Source: Bradyrhizobium cajani
GTDB lineage: Bacteria; Pseudomonadota; Alphaproteobacteria; Rhizobiales; Xanthobacteraceae
Length of the DNA stretch: 64,000 nt
Assembly: GCF_009759665.1 (NCBI RefSeq)
Contig: NZ_WQNE01000009.1
Location: forward strand, 62,001 to 126,000
Direction of reading: 5' to 3'
A program made the position numbers and the translations under genes. Under the pieces are notes generated by a model that did not search any database, was not told the DNA's origin, and saw only the letters and a list, made by a program, of their open reading frames with translations. Shown here piece by piece: positions 44,783 to 54,019 of the stretch (position 1 is the stretch's first letter; each line of letters starts with the position of its first letter).

Positions 44783-45967
44783 CTAGTTGGATGCGCTCGC
44801 CATCGCTCGCAGTACCGCCGCGCAATGCCGCGCGATCGCAAGCTCCTCATTGGTTGGAATGACGAACACCTCGATGGCACTGCCGCCGTCGCTGATCCGT
44901 TCGCGCGCCGCGTCGTTTGCAGCCGCATCGATCCGCACGCCGAGCCAGGCGAGACGCTCGCCGATTCCGGCTCGGATCTCGCCGGCGTGTTCGCCGATGC
45001 CGCCGGTGAACACCAGGCCGTCCAGTCCTCCAAGCGAACTCGCCATCACCGCGATCTGCTGGGCGGCGCGGAAAGTGAACAGATCGACCGCCTCCCGCGC
45101 CGCAGCCTCGCGGCTCGCGAGCAGCGTGCGCATGTCCGAGGAGATGCTGGAGACGCCGAGCAGGCCTGATTGGTGATAGAGCAGGTGCTGGACGGCCTCG
45201 ACGGACATCCGCTCGTGCTGTTGCAGATAGAGCAGCACGCCGGGATCGATCGTGCCGCCGCGTGTGCCCATCACCAGGCCGTCGAGTGGCGTCAGCCCCA
45301 TCGTGGTGTCGACACGCAGCGCGCAGAGGCTCGCGCCATTGCCGAGATGCGCGATGACGGTACGCTTCGCGCCAAACTCCGGCGCGATCTCGGTCAGACG
45401 GCCTGCGACATATTCGAAGGAGAGGCCGTGGAAGCCATAGCGCCTGACGCCGCGCTCGTCATAGTGCCTCGGAATGGCGAAACGGCGCGCGGGTGGCGCG
45501 AGATCGTGATGAAAGGCGGTGTCGAAGCAGGCGATCTGCGTCAGGTCGGGCCGGATCGCCGAGATAGCGCGGACCGGCTCCAGGCAACGCGGCTGGTGCA
45601 GCGGCGCCAGCGGCGTCAGCGCCTCCAGCTTGGTGTAGACGTCGTCCGTCAGTTCGACCGGCCCGAAGTAATCCGGCCCGCCATGAACGATGCGGTGGCC
45701 TATGGCGCGCAGGCGGTGCTCGCCGAAACGCGCGTTCACGAAGGCCAGCACGTCGGCGAACAGCTGACCGCCGTCCGCGTCCGATGCTTCCCTCTGCTTC
45801 TCGAACAGGTCCTCGCCCGCGGCGCTCTTCACGACCAGCCGGGGCTTTGCCTCGTGCTCATCAAGCAGGCCCTTGCAGAGCAGGGCAGGGTCGGCCGCGG
45901 AGACGTCGAACAGGCCGAACTTGATGCTCGACGAACCGGAGTTGAGCACGAGGACGGTGTCCGACAT
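44783..45967 (-). CDS. ackA: Acetate kinase
   Basis: Acetate kinase makes ATP and acetate from acetyl phosphate. The 394-residue protein has the family N-terminus VLVLNSGSSSIKF, IGHRIVHGGPDYF, ACFDTAFH, RRYGFHGLSFEYV and HLGNGASLCA in order, with the VFTGGIGEHAG and NEELAIARHC end. The ATG at 45967 is 4 bases after the xfp stop, so the two genes are an operon. Together they give acetate and ATP from sugar phosphates via acetyl phosphate. Confidence 0.96.
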   Translation of the reverse strand: MSDTVLVLNSGSSSIKFGLFDVSAADPALLCKGLLDEHEAKPRLVVKSAAGEDLFEKQREASDADGGQLFADVLAFVNARFGEHRLRAIGHRIVHGGPDYFGPVELTDDVYTKLEALTPLAPLHQPRCLEPVRAISAIRPDLTQIACFDTAFHHDLAPPARRFAIPRHYDERGVRRYGFHGLSFEYVAGRLTEIAPEFGAKRTVIAHLGNGASLCALRVDTTMGLTPLDGLVMGTRGGTIDPGVLLYLQQHERMSVEAVQHLLYHQSGLLGVSSISSDMRTLLASREAAAREAVDLFTFRAAQQIAVMASSLGGLDGLVFTGGIGEHAGEIRAGIGERLAWLGVRIDAAANDAARERISDGGSAIEVFVIPTNEELAIARHCAAVLRAMASASN

Positions 45968-45971
45968 GGCT

Positions 45972-48386
45972 TCAGTCGCCGGCTTCAGCCGGCGTGTTGC
46001 CGCCTGCGCTGCCCGGCCAGACCCAGTCGCGGACCTCCGGCATGTCCTCGCCGTGCTCACGCACATAACGTGAATGCGCGATCAGCTTGTCGCGGAACTG
46101 CTGCTTCACATGCGCCGCCTTGGTGGCTAGCCCCGGAACGCGCTCGATCGCCTCGATCGCGAGGTGATAGCGGTCGAGCTCGTTGAGCACGACCATGTCG
46201 AACGGCGTCGTCGTGGTGCCTTCCTCGGCAAAGCCGCGCACATGCATGCCGGCATGGTTGGTGCGGCTATAGGTCAGCCGGTGGATCAAAAAGGGATAGC
46301 CGTGATAGGCGAAGATCACGGGCTTGTCGCGCGTGAACAGGCCGTCGAAGTCACGGTCGGAGAGGCCGTGCGGATGCTGCTCCTTCGGTTGCAGCGTCAT
46401 CAGGTCGACGACGTTGACCACGCGGATCTTCAAATCCGGCAGCGCCTTGCGCAGGAGGTCGACGGCGGCGAGCGTCTCAAGCGTCGGCACGTCGCCGGCG
46501 CAGGCCATCACCACGTCGGGCTCGCTGATGGCATCATCCGTGCCGGCCCAGGTCCAGATGCCGATGCCGGCATCACAATGCGTGATGGCTTCCTGCATCG
46601 ACAGCCATTGCGGCGCCGGCTGCTTGCCGGCGACGATCACGTTGACGCGATTGTAGGTGCGCAGGCAGTGGTCGGCGATCCACAGCAGGGTGTTGGCATC
46701 CGGCGGGAAATAGATGCGGACGATGTCGGCCTTCTTGTTGGCGACGAGATCGACGAAGCCGGGATCCTGATGGCTGAAGCCGTTATGATCCTGGCGCCAG
46801 ACATGCGAGGTCAAGAGATAGTTGAGCGAGGCGATCGGGCGCCGCCATGGCAGATGCCGCGTCACCTTCAGCCATTTGGCGTGCTGGTTGAACATGGAAT
46901 CGACGATGTGGATGAAGGCCTCGTAGCAGGAGAAGAAGCCGTGGCGCCCCGTGAGCAGATAGCCTTCGAGCCAGCCCTGGCACAGATGCTCGCTCAGGAC
47001 CTCCATCACGCGGCCGTCCTGCGCGAGATGCACGTCGTAAGGTTCGGTCTGCTCCATCCAGACGCGTTCGGTGGCCTCGAACACTGCGTCGAGCCGGTTT
47101 GACGCGGTCTCGTCAGGACCCATGATGCGGAAGTTGCGCTCGTCAGCATTGAGGCGGATGACATCGCGCAGGAATTTGCCGAGCTCGCGTGTCGCTTCCG
47201 CGACGACGGCGCCGGGCCGCGGCACCTCGATGGCAAAGCTGCGGAAGTCCGGCAGCTTCAGCTCTTTCTTCAACACTCCGCCATTGGCGTGCGGATTGGC
47301 GCCCATGCGGCGATGGCCTTCTGGCGCAAGCGCCTGGAGCTCGGGAACGAGCGCGCCGTTCGCGTCAAACAGCTTTTCGGGCTCGTAACTGCGCATCCAG
47401 TCTTCGAGCACCTTCAGATGTGCGGGGTTCTCGCGGCAGCCCGCAACCGGGACCTGGTGCGCGCGCCAAAAACCTTCGACTTTCTTGCCGTCGACCTCCT
47501 TCGGCCCGGTCCAGCCCTTGGGGCTGCGCAGCACGATCATCGGCCAGCGCGGCCGCTCGATGTTCTTGCGATCGTGGCGGGCGTGCTGCTGGATCGAGCG
47601 GATGCTGGCGAACGCGACATCTAACGCGTCCGCCATGGCCTGGTGCATCAATTTGGGATCGTCGCCCTCGACGAACAGCGGCTCGTGGCCGAATCCGCGG
47701 AAGAGATCGCGGATCTCCGCATCTCCCATCCGCCCGAGCACGGTGGGGTTGGCGATCTTGTAGCCGTTAAGATGCAGGATCGGCAGCACCGCGCCGTCAT
47801 GCGCCGGGTTCAGGAACTTGTTGGAGTGCCATGACGCCGCGAGCGGGCCGGTTTCCGCCTCGCCATCGCCGACGACGCAGGCGACGATCAGGTCGGGATT
47901 GTCGAGCGCGGCGCCATAGGCATGCACCAGCGCGTAGCCGAGTTCGCCGCCTTCATGGATCGAGCCCGGCGTCTCGGGCGCGGCGTGGCTCGGAATGCCG
48001 CCGGGGAAGGAGAACTGCCTGAACAGGTTGCGTAATCCGTCCGCATCGCGCGCGATGTCGGGATAGATCTCGCCGTAGCTGCCTTCCAGATAGGTGTTGG
48101 CGACCATGCCCGGGCCGCCATGGCCGGGACCGCAGACATAGATCACGTTGAGGTCGAGCGCACGGATGACGCGGTTGAGGTGGGCGTAGATGAAGTTCAA
48201 ACCGGGTGTCGTGCCCCAATGGCCGAGCAAGCGCGGCTTGATGTGCTCGGGCCGCAGGGGCTCGCGCAGCAGTGGATTGTCGAGCAGGTAGATTTGCCCG
48301 ACGGAGAGGTAGTTCGCCGCCCGCCAGTAGCGATCGAGGAGGTCGAGGTTGCTGCTCGCGGCAGCCGATTGTTGTTGATTTGTCAT
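45972..48386 (-). CDS. xfp: Phosphoketolase (xylulose-5-P/fructose-6-P)
   Basis: An 804-residue thiamine diphosphate-dependent phosphoketolase. It splits xylulose-5-phosphate or fructose-6-phosphate into acetyl phosphate and a shorter sugar phosphate. [20 protein letters not shown] and [21 protein letters not shown] are the conserved N-terminal substrate-site sequences, and [24 protein letters not shown] is the TPP motif region. [23 protein letters not shown] and [10 protein letters not shown] occur in the second half. It directly precedes ackA. This is the phosphoketolase shunt. The ATG at 48386 is preceded by AGGAAC. Confidence 0.96.
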   Translation of the reverse strand: MTNQQQSAAASSNLDLLDRYWRAANYLSVGQIYLLDNPLLREPLRPEHIKPRLLGHWGTTPGLNFIYAHLNRVIRALDLNVIYVCGPGHGGPGMVANTYLEGSYGEIYPDIARDADGLRNLFRQFSFPGGIPSHAAPETPGSIHEGGELGYALVHAYGAALDNPDLIVACVVGDGEAETGPLAASWHSNKFLNPAHDGAVLPILHLNGYKIANPTVLGRMGDAEIRDLFRGFGHEPLFVEGDDPKLMHQAMADALDVAFASIRSIQQHARHDRKNIERPRWPMIVLRSPKGWTGPKEVDGKKVEGFWRAHQVPVAGCRENPAHLKVLEDWMRSYEPEKLFDANGALVPELQALAPEGHRRMGANPHANGGVLKKELKLPDFRSFAIEVPRPGAVVAEATRELGKFLRDVIRLNADERNFRIMGPDETASNRLDAVFEATERVWMEQTEPYDVHLAQDGRVMEVLSEHLCQGWLEGYLLTGRHGFFSCYEAFIHIVDSMFNQHAKWLKVTRHLPWRRPIASLNYLLTSHVWRQDHNGFSHQDPGFVDLVANKKADIVRIYFPPDANTLLWIADHCLRTYNRVNVIVAGKQPAPQWLSMQEAITHCDAGIGIWTWAGTDDAISEPDVVMACAGDVPTLETLAAVDLLRKALPDLKIRVVNVVDLMTLQPKEQHPHGLSDRDFDGLFTRDKPVIFAYHGYPFLIHRLTYSRTNHAGMHVRGFAEEGTTTTPFDMVVLNELDRYHLAIEAIERVPGLATKAAHVKQQFRDKLIAHSRYVREHGEDMPEVRDWVWPGSAGGNTPAEAGD

Positions 48387-48530
48387 GTTCCTGCCGATTC
48401 TTGCCGACCTTCAACCAGTGATCGTCATCAACCCTGTTCCGGCATGATCGATCCGTCGCGGGATCAAACGGGATCGCGGTGACAGCGTGTTGCGTGAGGT
48501 CAAAGGCGGCCGCGCGAAGTTTGGGCAGCT

Positions 48531-48570
48531 CTACTGTGCATGGGGTTGTTTTCACGTTTCTTGTTCTTGA
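48531..48570 (+). repeat. Dispersed repeat, copy 2 (partner at 8281)
   Basis: Positions 48531-48553 are identical to 8281-8303, and the following 17 bases are similar. In this copy the sequence leads into the promoter of the radical SAM gene. Confidence 0.75.
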
Positions 48571-48577
48571 TTTGTTC
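48563..48577 (+). promoter_or_regulatory. LexA-like box GTTC-N7-GTTC
   Basis: GTTC at 48563-48566 and GTTC at 48574-48577, separated by seven bases (TTGATTT), match the alphaproteobacterial SOS box. It overlaps TTGATT (48567-48572), a possible -35 with TATCTT (48589-48594) as -10. The -10 ends 6 bases before the ATG at 48601, so the mRNA would be nearly leaderless. Confidence 0.65.
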
Positions 48578-48600
48578 CTTATGCGTGCTATCTTGGCTTC

Positions 48601-49764
48601 ATGAGTCCAGCATCCTCTCATGCTCTCAAGCACCCGCCGGTCACGGCGCCCTCCGAGCCGGCGGGTGCGGACTCTGATTTTCCTGAGCTCGGCGTCGCCA
48701 TCGACCGCGCGCGCCGGCGAGGGCGGGGCGCACAGTCCAACGTCAGTGGCCGCTACGAGGCCGAGGCCCGCGTCGCCTTCGATGATGGCTGGCAGAGCCT
48801 GGAGGAGCTGCCGCCGTTCAAGACGACGGTCGCCGTCGACACCTCGCGCAAGGTGATCACCCGCAACGATTCGCCCGATATCGGCTTCGACCGCTCGATC
48901 AATCCCTATCGCGGCTGCGAGCACGGCTGTGTCTACTGCTTCGCGCGGCCGACCCATGCCTATCTCGGCCTGTCGCCGGGGCTCGACTTCGAGTCGAAGC
49001 TGTTTGCCAAGCCCGAGGCGCCGGCACTGCTCGAGAAGGAGCTTGCAGCCTCCGGCTACGAGCCGCGAATGATCGCGATCGGCACCAACACCGATCCCTA
49101 TCAGCCGATCGAGCGCGAGCGAAAGATCATGCGCGGCATTCTCGAGGTGTTGGAGCGCGCCGGCCATCCCGTCGGCATCGTCACCAAATCGGCGCTGGTC
49201 GTGCGCGACATCGACATTCTCGCGCGGATGGCGAAGCGCAACCTCGCCAAGGTCGCGATTTCGGTGACCTCGCTCGACCCGAAGCTGGCGCGCACCATGG
49301 AGCCGCGGGCAGCGACGCCGCCGAAGCGGCTGGAGGCGCTGAAGCAGCTCTCGGACGCCGGTATTCCGACCACCGTCATGGTCGCGCCCGTGATCCCCGC
49401 GCTGAACGATTCCGAGATCGAGCGCATTCTGGATGCCGCCGCCCATGCCGGCGTCAAGGAAGCCTCCTATGTGCTGTTGCGGCTGCCGCTGGAGGTGCGC
49501 GATCTCTTCCGCGAATGGCTGATGGCGAACTATCCGGACCGCTACCGCCACGTCTTCACGCTGATCCGCGACATGCGCGGTGGCCGCGACTACGATGCGA
49601 AATGGGGCGAGCGCATGAAGGGCACCGGTCCGATGGCCTGGACCATCGGCCGCCGCTTCGAGATCGCCTGCGACAGGCTCGGCCTGAACAAGCGGCGCTC
49701 CAAGCTGACGACGGATCACTTTGCAAGACCCAAGCGGAACGGCGATCAGCTCAGCCTGTTCTGA
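48601..49764 (+). CDS. PA0069-family radical SAM protein
   Basis: A 387-residue radical SAM protein of the PA0069 family, related to SplB-like enzymes. The cluster motif is CEHGCVYCFARPTHAY (CxxxCxxC). A substrate-side fold FDFESKLF / IAIGTNTDPYQPIERERKIMRG / GHPVGIVTKSALVVRD and MVAPVIPALND follow, in the order seen in the family. The first 75 residues are charged. The family's reaction is unknown. Its start is ATG at 48601. The upstream DNA has a LexA-like box, and no other gene shares the transcript except possibly the VOC gene. Confidence 0.9.
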   Translation: MSPASSHALKHPPVTAPSEPAGADSDFPELGVAIDRARRRGRGAQSNVSGRYEAEARVAFDDGWQSLEELPPFKTTVAVDTSRKVITRNDSPDIGFDRSINPYRGCEHGCVYCFARPTHAYLGLSPGLDFESKLFAKPEAPALLEKELAASGYEPRMIAIGTNTDPYQPIERERKIMRGILEVLERAGHPVGIVTKSALVVRDIDILARMAKRNLAKVAISVTSLDPKLARTMEPRAATPPKRLEALKQLSDAGIPTTVMVAPVIPALNDSEIERILDAAAHAGVKEASYVLLRLPLEVRDLFREWLMANYPDRYRHVFTLIRDMRGGRDYDAKWGERMKGTGPMAWTIGRRFEIACDRLGLNKRRSKLTTDHFARPKRNGDQLSLF

Positions 49765-49788
49765 TTGGAGCAATGGAAGAGGCGTCGC

Positions 49789-50241
49789 ATGAGCAAGCAG
49801 TTGCCGCCGGTGCCGCGGCTCACCGTCATCACCCTCGGCGTCAGCGACATCCGCGCCAGCATCGCCTTTTACGACGCGCTCGGCTTCTCGCGCCGGCTCA
49901 AGGCGACCGGCGAGGCGGTCGCCTTCTTCGACACCGGTGGTCCGGTGATCGCGTTGTACCCCTGGGATCAGCTCGCGGCCGACGCGACCCTGCCGGACCA
50001 GCCGAGGCCAACGACCTTCCGCGGCATGACGCTCGCCTGGAACTGCGCCACGCGCGAGGAGGTCGATACGGTGCTGGCCTTCGCAATCGACAAGGGAGCG
50101 AGGCTGCTGAAGGCTGCGCATGAGACCGATTATGGCGGCTATTCCGGCTATTTCACCGACCCTGACGGCCATCCCTGGGAAGTCGTGGTCGCGCCCGGTA
50201 TCGAGGTCGGCGCGGACCGGCGGGTGCATCTGGGAGAGTAG
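49789..50241 (+). CDS. VOC (glyoxalase/bleomycin resistance-like) protein
   Basis: A 150-residue vicinal-oxygen-chelate fold protein. VITLGVSDIRASIAFYDALGFSRRL begins the first half and AHETDYGGYSGYFTDPDGHPWEVV ends the second, typical of the fold. The metal ligands are not clear enough to name a reaction. The ATG at 49789 has AGAGG 8 bases upstream. It lies 24 bases after the radical SAM gene, so it may share its SOS-type regulation. Confidence 0.85.
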   Translation: MSKQLPPVPRLTVITLGVSDIRASIAFYDALGFSRRLKATGEAVAFFDTGGPVIALYPWDQLAADATLPDQPRPTTFRGMTLAWNCATREEVDTVLAFAIDKGARLLKAAHETDYGGYSGYFTDPDGHPWEVVVAPGIEVGADRRVHLGE

Positions 50242-50314
50242 GGCGGTCTGAATAACGGGAATTATCCGGGGTTCCCGGTTGCGCTGGCGGGGCCGCTTGC
50301 GCACGATCCCGGCC

Positions 50315-51172
50315 ATGATTCGGGACAAGTCCGCCAAAAAATCGGCCAAAGACACGCTAAAGAAGGATGCTACGAAGAAGGCAGCGTCTTCCAAGGCGGT
50401 GAAGGTCGTGGTCAGCAAGGACGAGGATAGCGGCAAGGCCAAAAAAGGCATCATCGCCATCGCGCCGCCGAGCTTCCGCCGCGAGCGCGCGCTGATCAAG
50501 CGCGGCGTCTGGCCGGTCGCCGGTTGCGACGAGGCCGGCCGCGGCCCGCTCGCCGGCCCCGTGGTGGCGGCCGCCGTGATTCTCGACCCTGACCGTATTC
50601 CCCGCGGCATCGACGATTCCAAGCGGCTCACCGCGGAGGAGCGCGAAAAGCTGTTCGACAAGATTTGCGCGACCGCGCAGGTTTCCGTCGTCGTCGCCTC
50701 GCGCTCGCGGATCGACCGCGACAACATCCTGCGCGCCTCGCTGTGGGCGCTCAAGCGCGCGGTGGTGGCGCTGCCCGAACAGCCGCGCCATGTCTTCGTC
50801 GACGGCCGCGACCGGCTCGACACGCCCTGCGACTGCGAGGCGGTCGTTGGCGGCGACGGCATCGTGCTGTCGATTGCGGCAGCCTCGATCGTCGCCAAGG
50901 TGACGCGCGACCGGCTGATGTGCGCGCTGGCGCAGGACTGCCCCGGCTACGGCTTCGAGCAGCACAAGGGCTACGCCGTCCCCGAGCATCTCGACGCGCT
51001 CGACCGCCTCGGTCCCTCCATCCACCACCGCAGCTTCTTCGCCCCCGTCGCCGCCGCCCGCGCCAAGCACATGCCCTGGACCGTCGAGCCGGTGCGGGAT
51101 TTGTTCGAGGTCACCGAGGTCGAGGTGCAGGTGGAGGCGCAGATCGAGATCGACGCGTCCACGGGCCTCTAG
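50315..51172 (+). CDS. rnhB: Ribonuclease HII
   Basis: RNase HII cleaves RNA in RNA/DNA hybrids and excises single ribonucleotides. Active-site residues are in [15 protein letters not shown] (Asp72, Glu73), [11 protein letters not shown], and [11 protein letters not shown]. The C-terminal [30 protein letters not shown] is typical. An unusual Lys/Ala-rich N-terminal extension of about 45 residues ([15 protein letters not shown]...) precedes the catalytic domain, and another acidic segment ends the protein. The ATG at 50315 is used, but 60 residues of the extension could be omitted by later starts. Confidence 0.93.
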   Translation: MIRDKSAKKSAKDTLKKDATKKAASSKAVKVVVSKDEDSGKAKKGIIAIAPPSFRRERALIKRGVWPVAGCDEAGRGPLAGPVVAAAVILDPDRIPRGIDDSKRLTAEEREKLFDKICATAQVSVVVASRSRIDRDNILRASLWALKRAVVALPEQPRHVFVDGRDRLDTPCDCEAVVGGDGIVLSIAAASIVAKVTRDRLMCALAQDCPGYGFEQHKGYAVPEHLDALDRLGPSIHHRSFFAPVAAARAKHMPWTVEPVRDLFEVTEVEVQVEAQIEIDASTGL

Positions 51173-51199
51173 CATTTCCCTCCCGGTGCGACGCTCTTC

Positions 51200-51346
51200 G
51201 CCTCTCCCCACGTGCGGGGAGAGGCCGGAATGCATCGAAGATGCATTCCGGGTGAGGGGGAGTCTCCGCGAGTCCCGCTCTCACCATGATTGCGGAGCCA
51301 GCCCCTCACCCCGACCCTCTCCCCGTAAGAACGGGGAGAGGGAGAG
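51200..51346. repeat. Palindromic repeat (CCTCTCCCC family), copy 3
   Basis: GCCTCTCCCCACGTGCGGGGAGAGGC forms a near-perfect hairpin, followed by CATTCCGGGTGAGGGG and CCCCTCACCC/CCGTTCTTACGGGG-type arms. It precedes the GT39-like gene. Confidence 0.8.
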
Positions 51347-51441
51347 AGTCTCGGTTGCCACGACGCGCGCCCCCCATTATCAAAACAGATGTGAGCGAAT
51401 AGGGCCGGCTGGACGGGTTGGCTGCATCTTTCGGACGTTGC

Positions 51442-52950
51442 ATGCGGTTTACCTCCCTGGTCATCGAGCTCATTCGCGCCCGGCCGCGGCTGATCGTGTG
51501 GATCGTCGTGCTGCTGCAGGCGGCGATGTGGCTGTTCGTGGCGCTGGTGTTCTACCGCAGCCCGCCCGGCAGCCTCGCAACGCTGCTGGCCTTCGGACGC
51601 GAATACCAGGTCGGCACCGATCTCGGCCCACCCTTGCCAGTCTGGCTCGCCGACATCGCCTATCGCGCCGCCGGCGGCCATATGTTCGGCGTCTATGTGC
51701 TGGCCGAGCTCTGCGAGATCGCGACCTTCATCGCGCTCTACCATCTCTCCCGTGCCGTGGTCGGCTCGCAGCAGGCGGTGCTCGCCGTGCTGCTGACCAT
51801 GACGGTGCTGGCCTTCTCCTCGTCCGCGCTCGACTTCGGCCCCCTGGTGCTGGCGCGGCCGCTCTGGGCGCTGCTGCTGCTGCACACCTGGCAGATCATC
51901 GGCCAGCGCCGCGGCAATGCCTGGTTCGCCTGGTCGATCGAGGCCGGGCTCTTGCTGCTGACGACGCCGGCGGCGATCTTCCTCCTCCTGCTGCTCGTCG
52001 TCTTCGCGGTCTCGACCGCCGGCGGCCGCCGGACGCTGCGTTCGCTCGATCCGCTGTTCGCGCTGATCGTCGTCGCCGTGCTGGCGCTGCCCTATGCGGC
52101 CTGGCTGATGCGTGCCGAGACGCTGGTCCTGCCGACCCTGCCGCACGTCGCTGAGCTGAACGCCCGCGCCATTCACACGGCCTGGCTGCTCGGCGGCCTC
52201 GTGCTCGGCGCTGCGGCGATCCCGGCGCTGGCCTTCCTCAACACCGGCTGGTTCGCCGGCAAAAGCGAGGAGCCGCCGATCATCTACCGCCCGCCGGTCG
52301 AGCCGCTCGCGCGCAACTACGTCTACTTCTTCGCGCTGGCGCCCGCGCTCGGCGCGGTCCTGATCTCCGGCCTGCTCGGGCTCGAACCCGTCGTCGGCGG
52401 CGCCGGCGTCGTGCTTGTGATGTCCGGGCTCGCCGTGGTCGTCGCCGCCGGCGATCTCATTGCGATGCGCCGCGCGCGCGTGCTGCGCACGGTGTGGGCC
52501 GCCGCTATCGCCGCCCCCGCCATCGGCGTCGTGCTCGCCGTCCTGCTGCTGCCCTGGACCGGCACCGGCGAGATCGCGACCTCGATGCCGGCGCGCGCGA
52601 TCTCGGATTTCTTCGACGAGAGCTTCGCCCGCCGCACCAACCATCGCCTGCGCGCGGTCGCCGGCGAGACCCAGCTTGCGAGCCTGGTCACGCTGCATTC
52701 GGGACGGCCGCATCTGTTCATCGATGCCGACCCTGCGCGGACGCCGTGGATCAATCAGGTCAAGTTCAGCGAGACCGGCGGCGTCGTGGTCTGGCGCGCC
52801 TCCGACACTGCCGGCACCCCGCCGCCGGACATTCTCAAGCGCTTCCCCGGCATTGTGCCGGAGGTACCGCGCGCCTTCGAATGGCTGGTCAACGGCCGCC
52901 AGCAGCTGCTGCGCATCGGCTGGGCCATCGTGCGGCCGAAGGGGGCGTGA
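51442..52950 (+). CDS. GT39-like polytopic membrane glycosyltransferase
   Basis: A 502-residue membrane protein with about 10-11 hydrophobic helices, starting at LIVWIVVLLQAAMWLFVALVFY. The first outside loop contains REYQVGTDLGPPLPVWLADIAYRAAGG, which resembles the acceptor region of ArnT/PMT-like (GT39) glycosyltransferases that use polyprenyl-linked sugars. A soluble C-terminal domain (about 380-500) has DPARTPWINQVKFSETGGVVVWRA. The family assignment is moderate, because the usual DE or DD pairs are not clear. ATG at 51442. A repeat follows. Confidence 0.6.
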   Translation: MRFTSLVIELIRARPRLIVWIVVLLQAAMWLFVALVFYRSPPGSLATLLAFGREYQVGTDLGPPLPVWLADIAYRAAGGHMFGVYVLAELCEIATFIALYHLSRAVVGSQQAVLAVLLTMTVLAFSSSALDFGPLVLARPLWALLLLHTWQIIGQRRGNAWFAWSIEAGLLLLTTPAAIFLLLLLVVFAVSTAGGRRTLRSLDPLFALIVVAVLALPYAAWLMRAETLVLPTLPHVAELNARAIHTAWLLGGLVLGAAAIPALAFLNTGWFAGKSEEPPIIYRPPVEPLARNYVYFFALAPALGAVLISGLLGLEPVVGGAGVVLVMSGLAVVVAAGDLIAMRRARVLRTVWAAAIAAPAIGVVLAVLLLPWTGTGEIATSMPARAISDFFDESFARRTNHRLRAVAGETQLASLVTLHSGRPHLFIDADPARTPWINQVKFSETGGVVVWRASDTAGTPPPDILKRFPGIVPEVPRAFEWLVNGRQQLLRIGWAIVRPKGA

Positions 52951-52951
52951 T

Positions 52952-53054
52952 GTCATTCCGGGGCGCGGCGAAGCCGCGAACCCGGAATCCATCGAACGGC
53001 AGAGTTGGTGGATGAATGGATTCCGGGTTCTCGCTTCGCGTGCCTCGGAATGAC
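52952..53054. repeat. Palindromic repeat (GTCATTCCGGGGCG family), copy 5
   Basis: Left arm GTCATTCCGGGGCG and right arm TGCCTCGGAATGAC (degenerate), with inner CCCGGAATCCAT/ATGGATTCCGGG. It lies between convergent genes (GT39-like and UDG). Confidence 0.85.
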
Positions 53055-53067
53055 GGCGTGTATGCGG

Positions 53068-53883
53068 CTACGCCGCGCCTTGCGCCAGCACCTTCGCGAT
53101 CGCGCGCAGATCCTGCCAGGCCAGCCGCTTGTAGGACGGCGAGCGGAGCAGATAGGCCGGATGAAACGTCGGCAATGCGCGGATGGTGCGCTGGCCGGTG
53201 TCGTAATCGAACCAGCGCCCGCGGGTGCGCATGATGCCCTCGCGGGTCGACAGCAGCGTCTGCGTCGAGGGATTGCCGAGCGTCACCAGCACGTCGGGAT
53301 TCACGAGCTCGATCTGGCGCTGGATGAAGGGCAGGCACACCTGCGTCTCCTGCGGCGTCGGCGTGCGGTTGCCGGGCGGCCGCCAGGGAATGACGTTGGC
53401 GATGTAGGCGGTGGTGCGGTTGAGGCCTATGGCTCCTATCATCAAATCGAGCAGTTTGCCGCTGCGCCCGACGAAGGGGAGCCCTTCGATGTCCTCGTCG
53501 CGGCCCGGCGCTTCGCCGACAAACATGATGCGCGCCTGCGGACTGCCGTCGGCGAACACCAGCCGCGTCGCGGTGTGCTTCAGCGCGCAGCCTTCGAAGC
53601 CTTGCATCAGCTCGCGCAGCGCCTCCAGCGTCGGCGCGGTGCGCGCCGCCTCACGCGCGGACGCGATGGCGACGTCGGGCGCGGGCGCGGCTTCGCCGCG
53701 CATCACCGCGGGCGCAGCAATCGGCCGTGGCGCCTCGACCGGCGGCGCCGCGCGCGGGGCCGGCGGCGGGGCATCCAATTCCGCCAGACGGTCGATCGGT
53801 TCCTCCGCAAGCGCGCAGTCGACGCCGGCCTCCAGATAGAAGGCGAGAAGTTCTCGGACGGTGGGTGCGGGTTCGGGTATCAT
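53068..53883 (-). CDS. Family-4-like uracil-DNA glycosylase, cluster ligands partly lost
   Basis: A 271-residue UDG of the family 4 type. The active-site motif [20 protein letters not shown], helix motif [17 protein letters not shown], and the third motif [11 protein letters not shown] are present. Removal of uracil from DNA is the expected role. In iron-sulfur UDGs four cysteines are used (CxxC and two later). Here CALK and PWRPP stand where the second and third would be, so only two remain (EGCALK and QVCLPF). A proline/alanine-rich stretch precedes the domain (about 35-70). ATG at 53883. Confidence 0.85.
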   Translation of the reverse strand: MIPEPAPTVRELLAFYLEAGVDCALAEEPIDRLAELDAPPPAPRAAPPVEAPRPIAAPAVMRGEAAPAPDVAIASAREAARTAPTLEALRELMQGFEGCALKHTATRLVFADGSPQARIMFVGEAPGRDEDIEGLPFVGRSGKLLDLMIGAIGLNRTTAYIANVIPWRPPGNRTPTPQETQVCLPFIQRQIELVNPDVLVTLGNPSTQTLLSTREGIMRTRGRWFDYDTGQRTIRALPTFHPAYLLRSPSYKRLAWQDLRAIAKVLAQGAA

Positions 53884-54019
53884 GGGAAAGTCTGACTATT
53901 AGTTCAGTTTAGGGCGCCTTGCATCCCGCCGGAACGCATTTCCGAGGTTGTCCTACCCGGAAAAATCGGAAACAAGAGGGCGCAAACGACCAAGGAACCG
54001 TCTCAAGGGCTGAGATCAG

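Noticed and set aside
47953..50898. 981-residue minus-strand frame across the xfp start, the radical SAM and VOC genes and part of rnhB
   Set aside because: It crosses several well-supported genes and their promoters and has no homology that I recognise.
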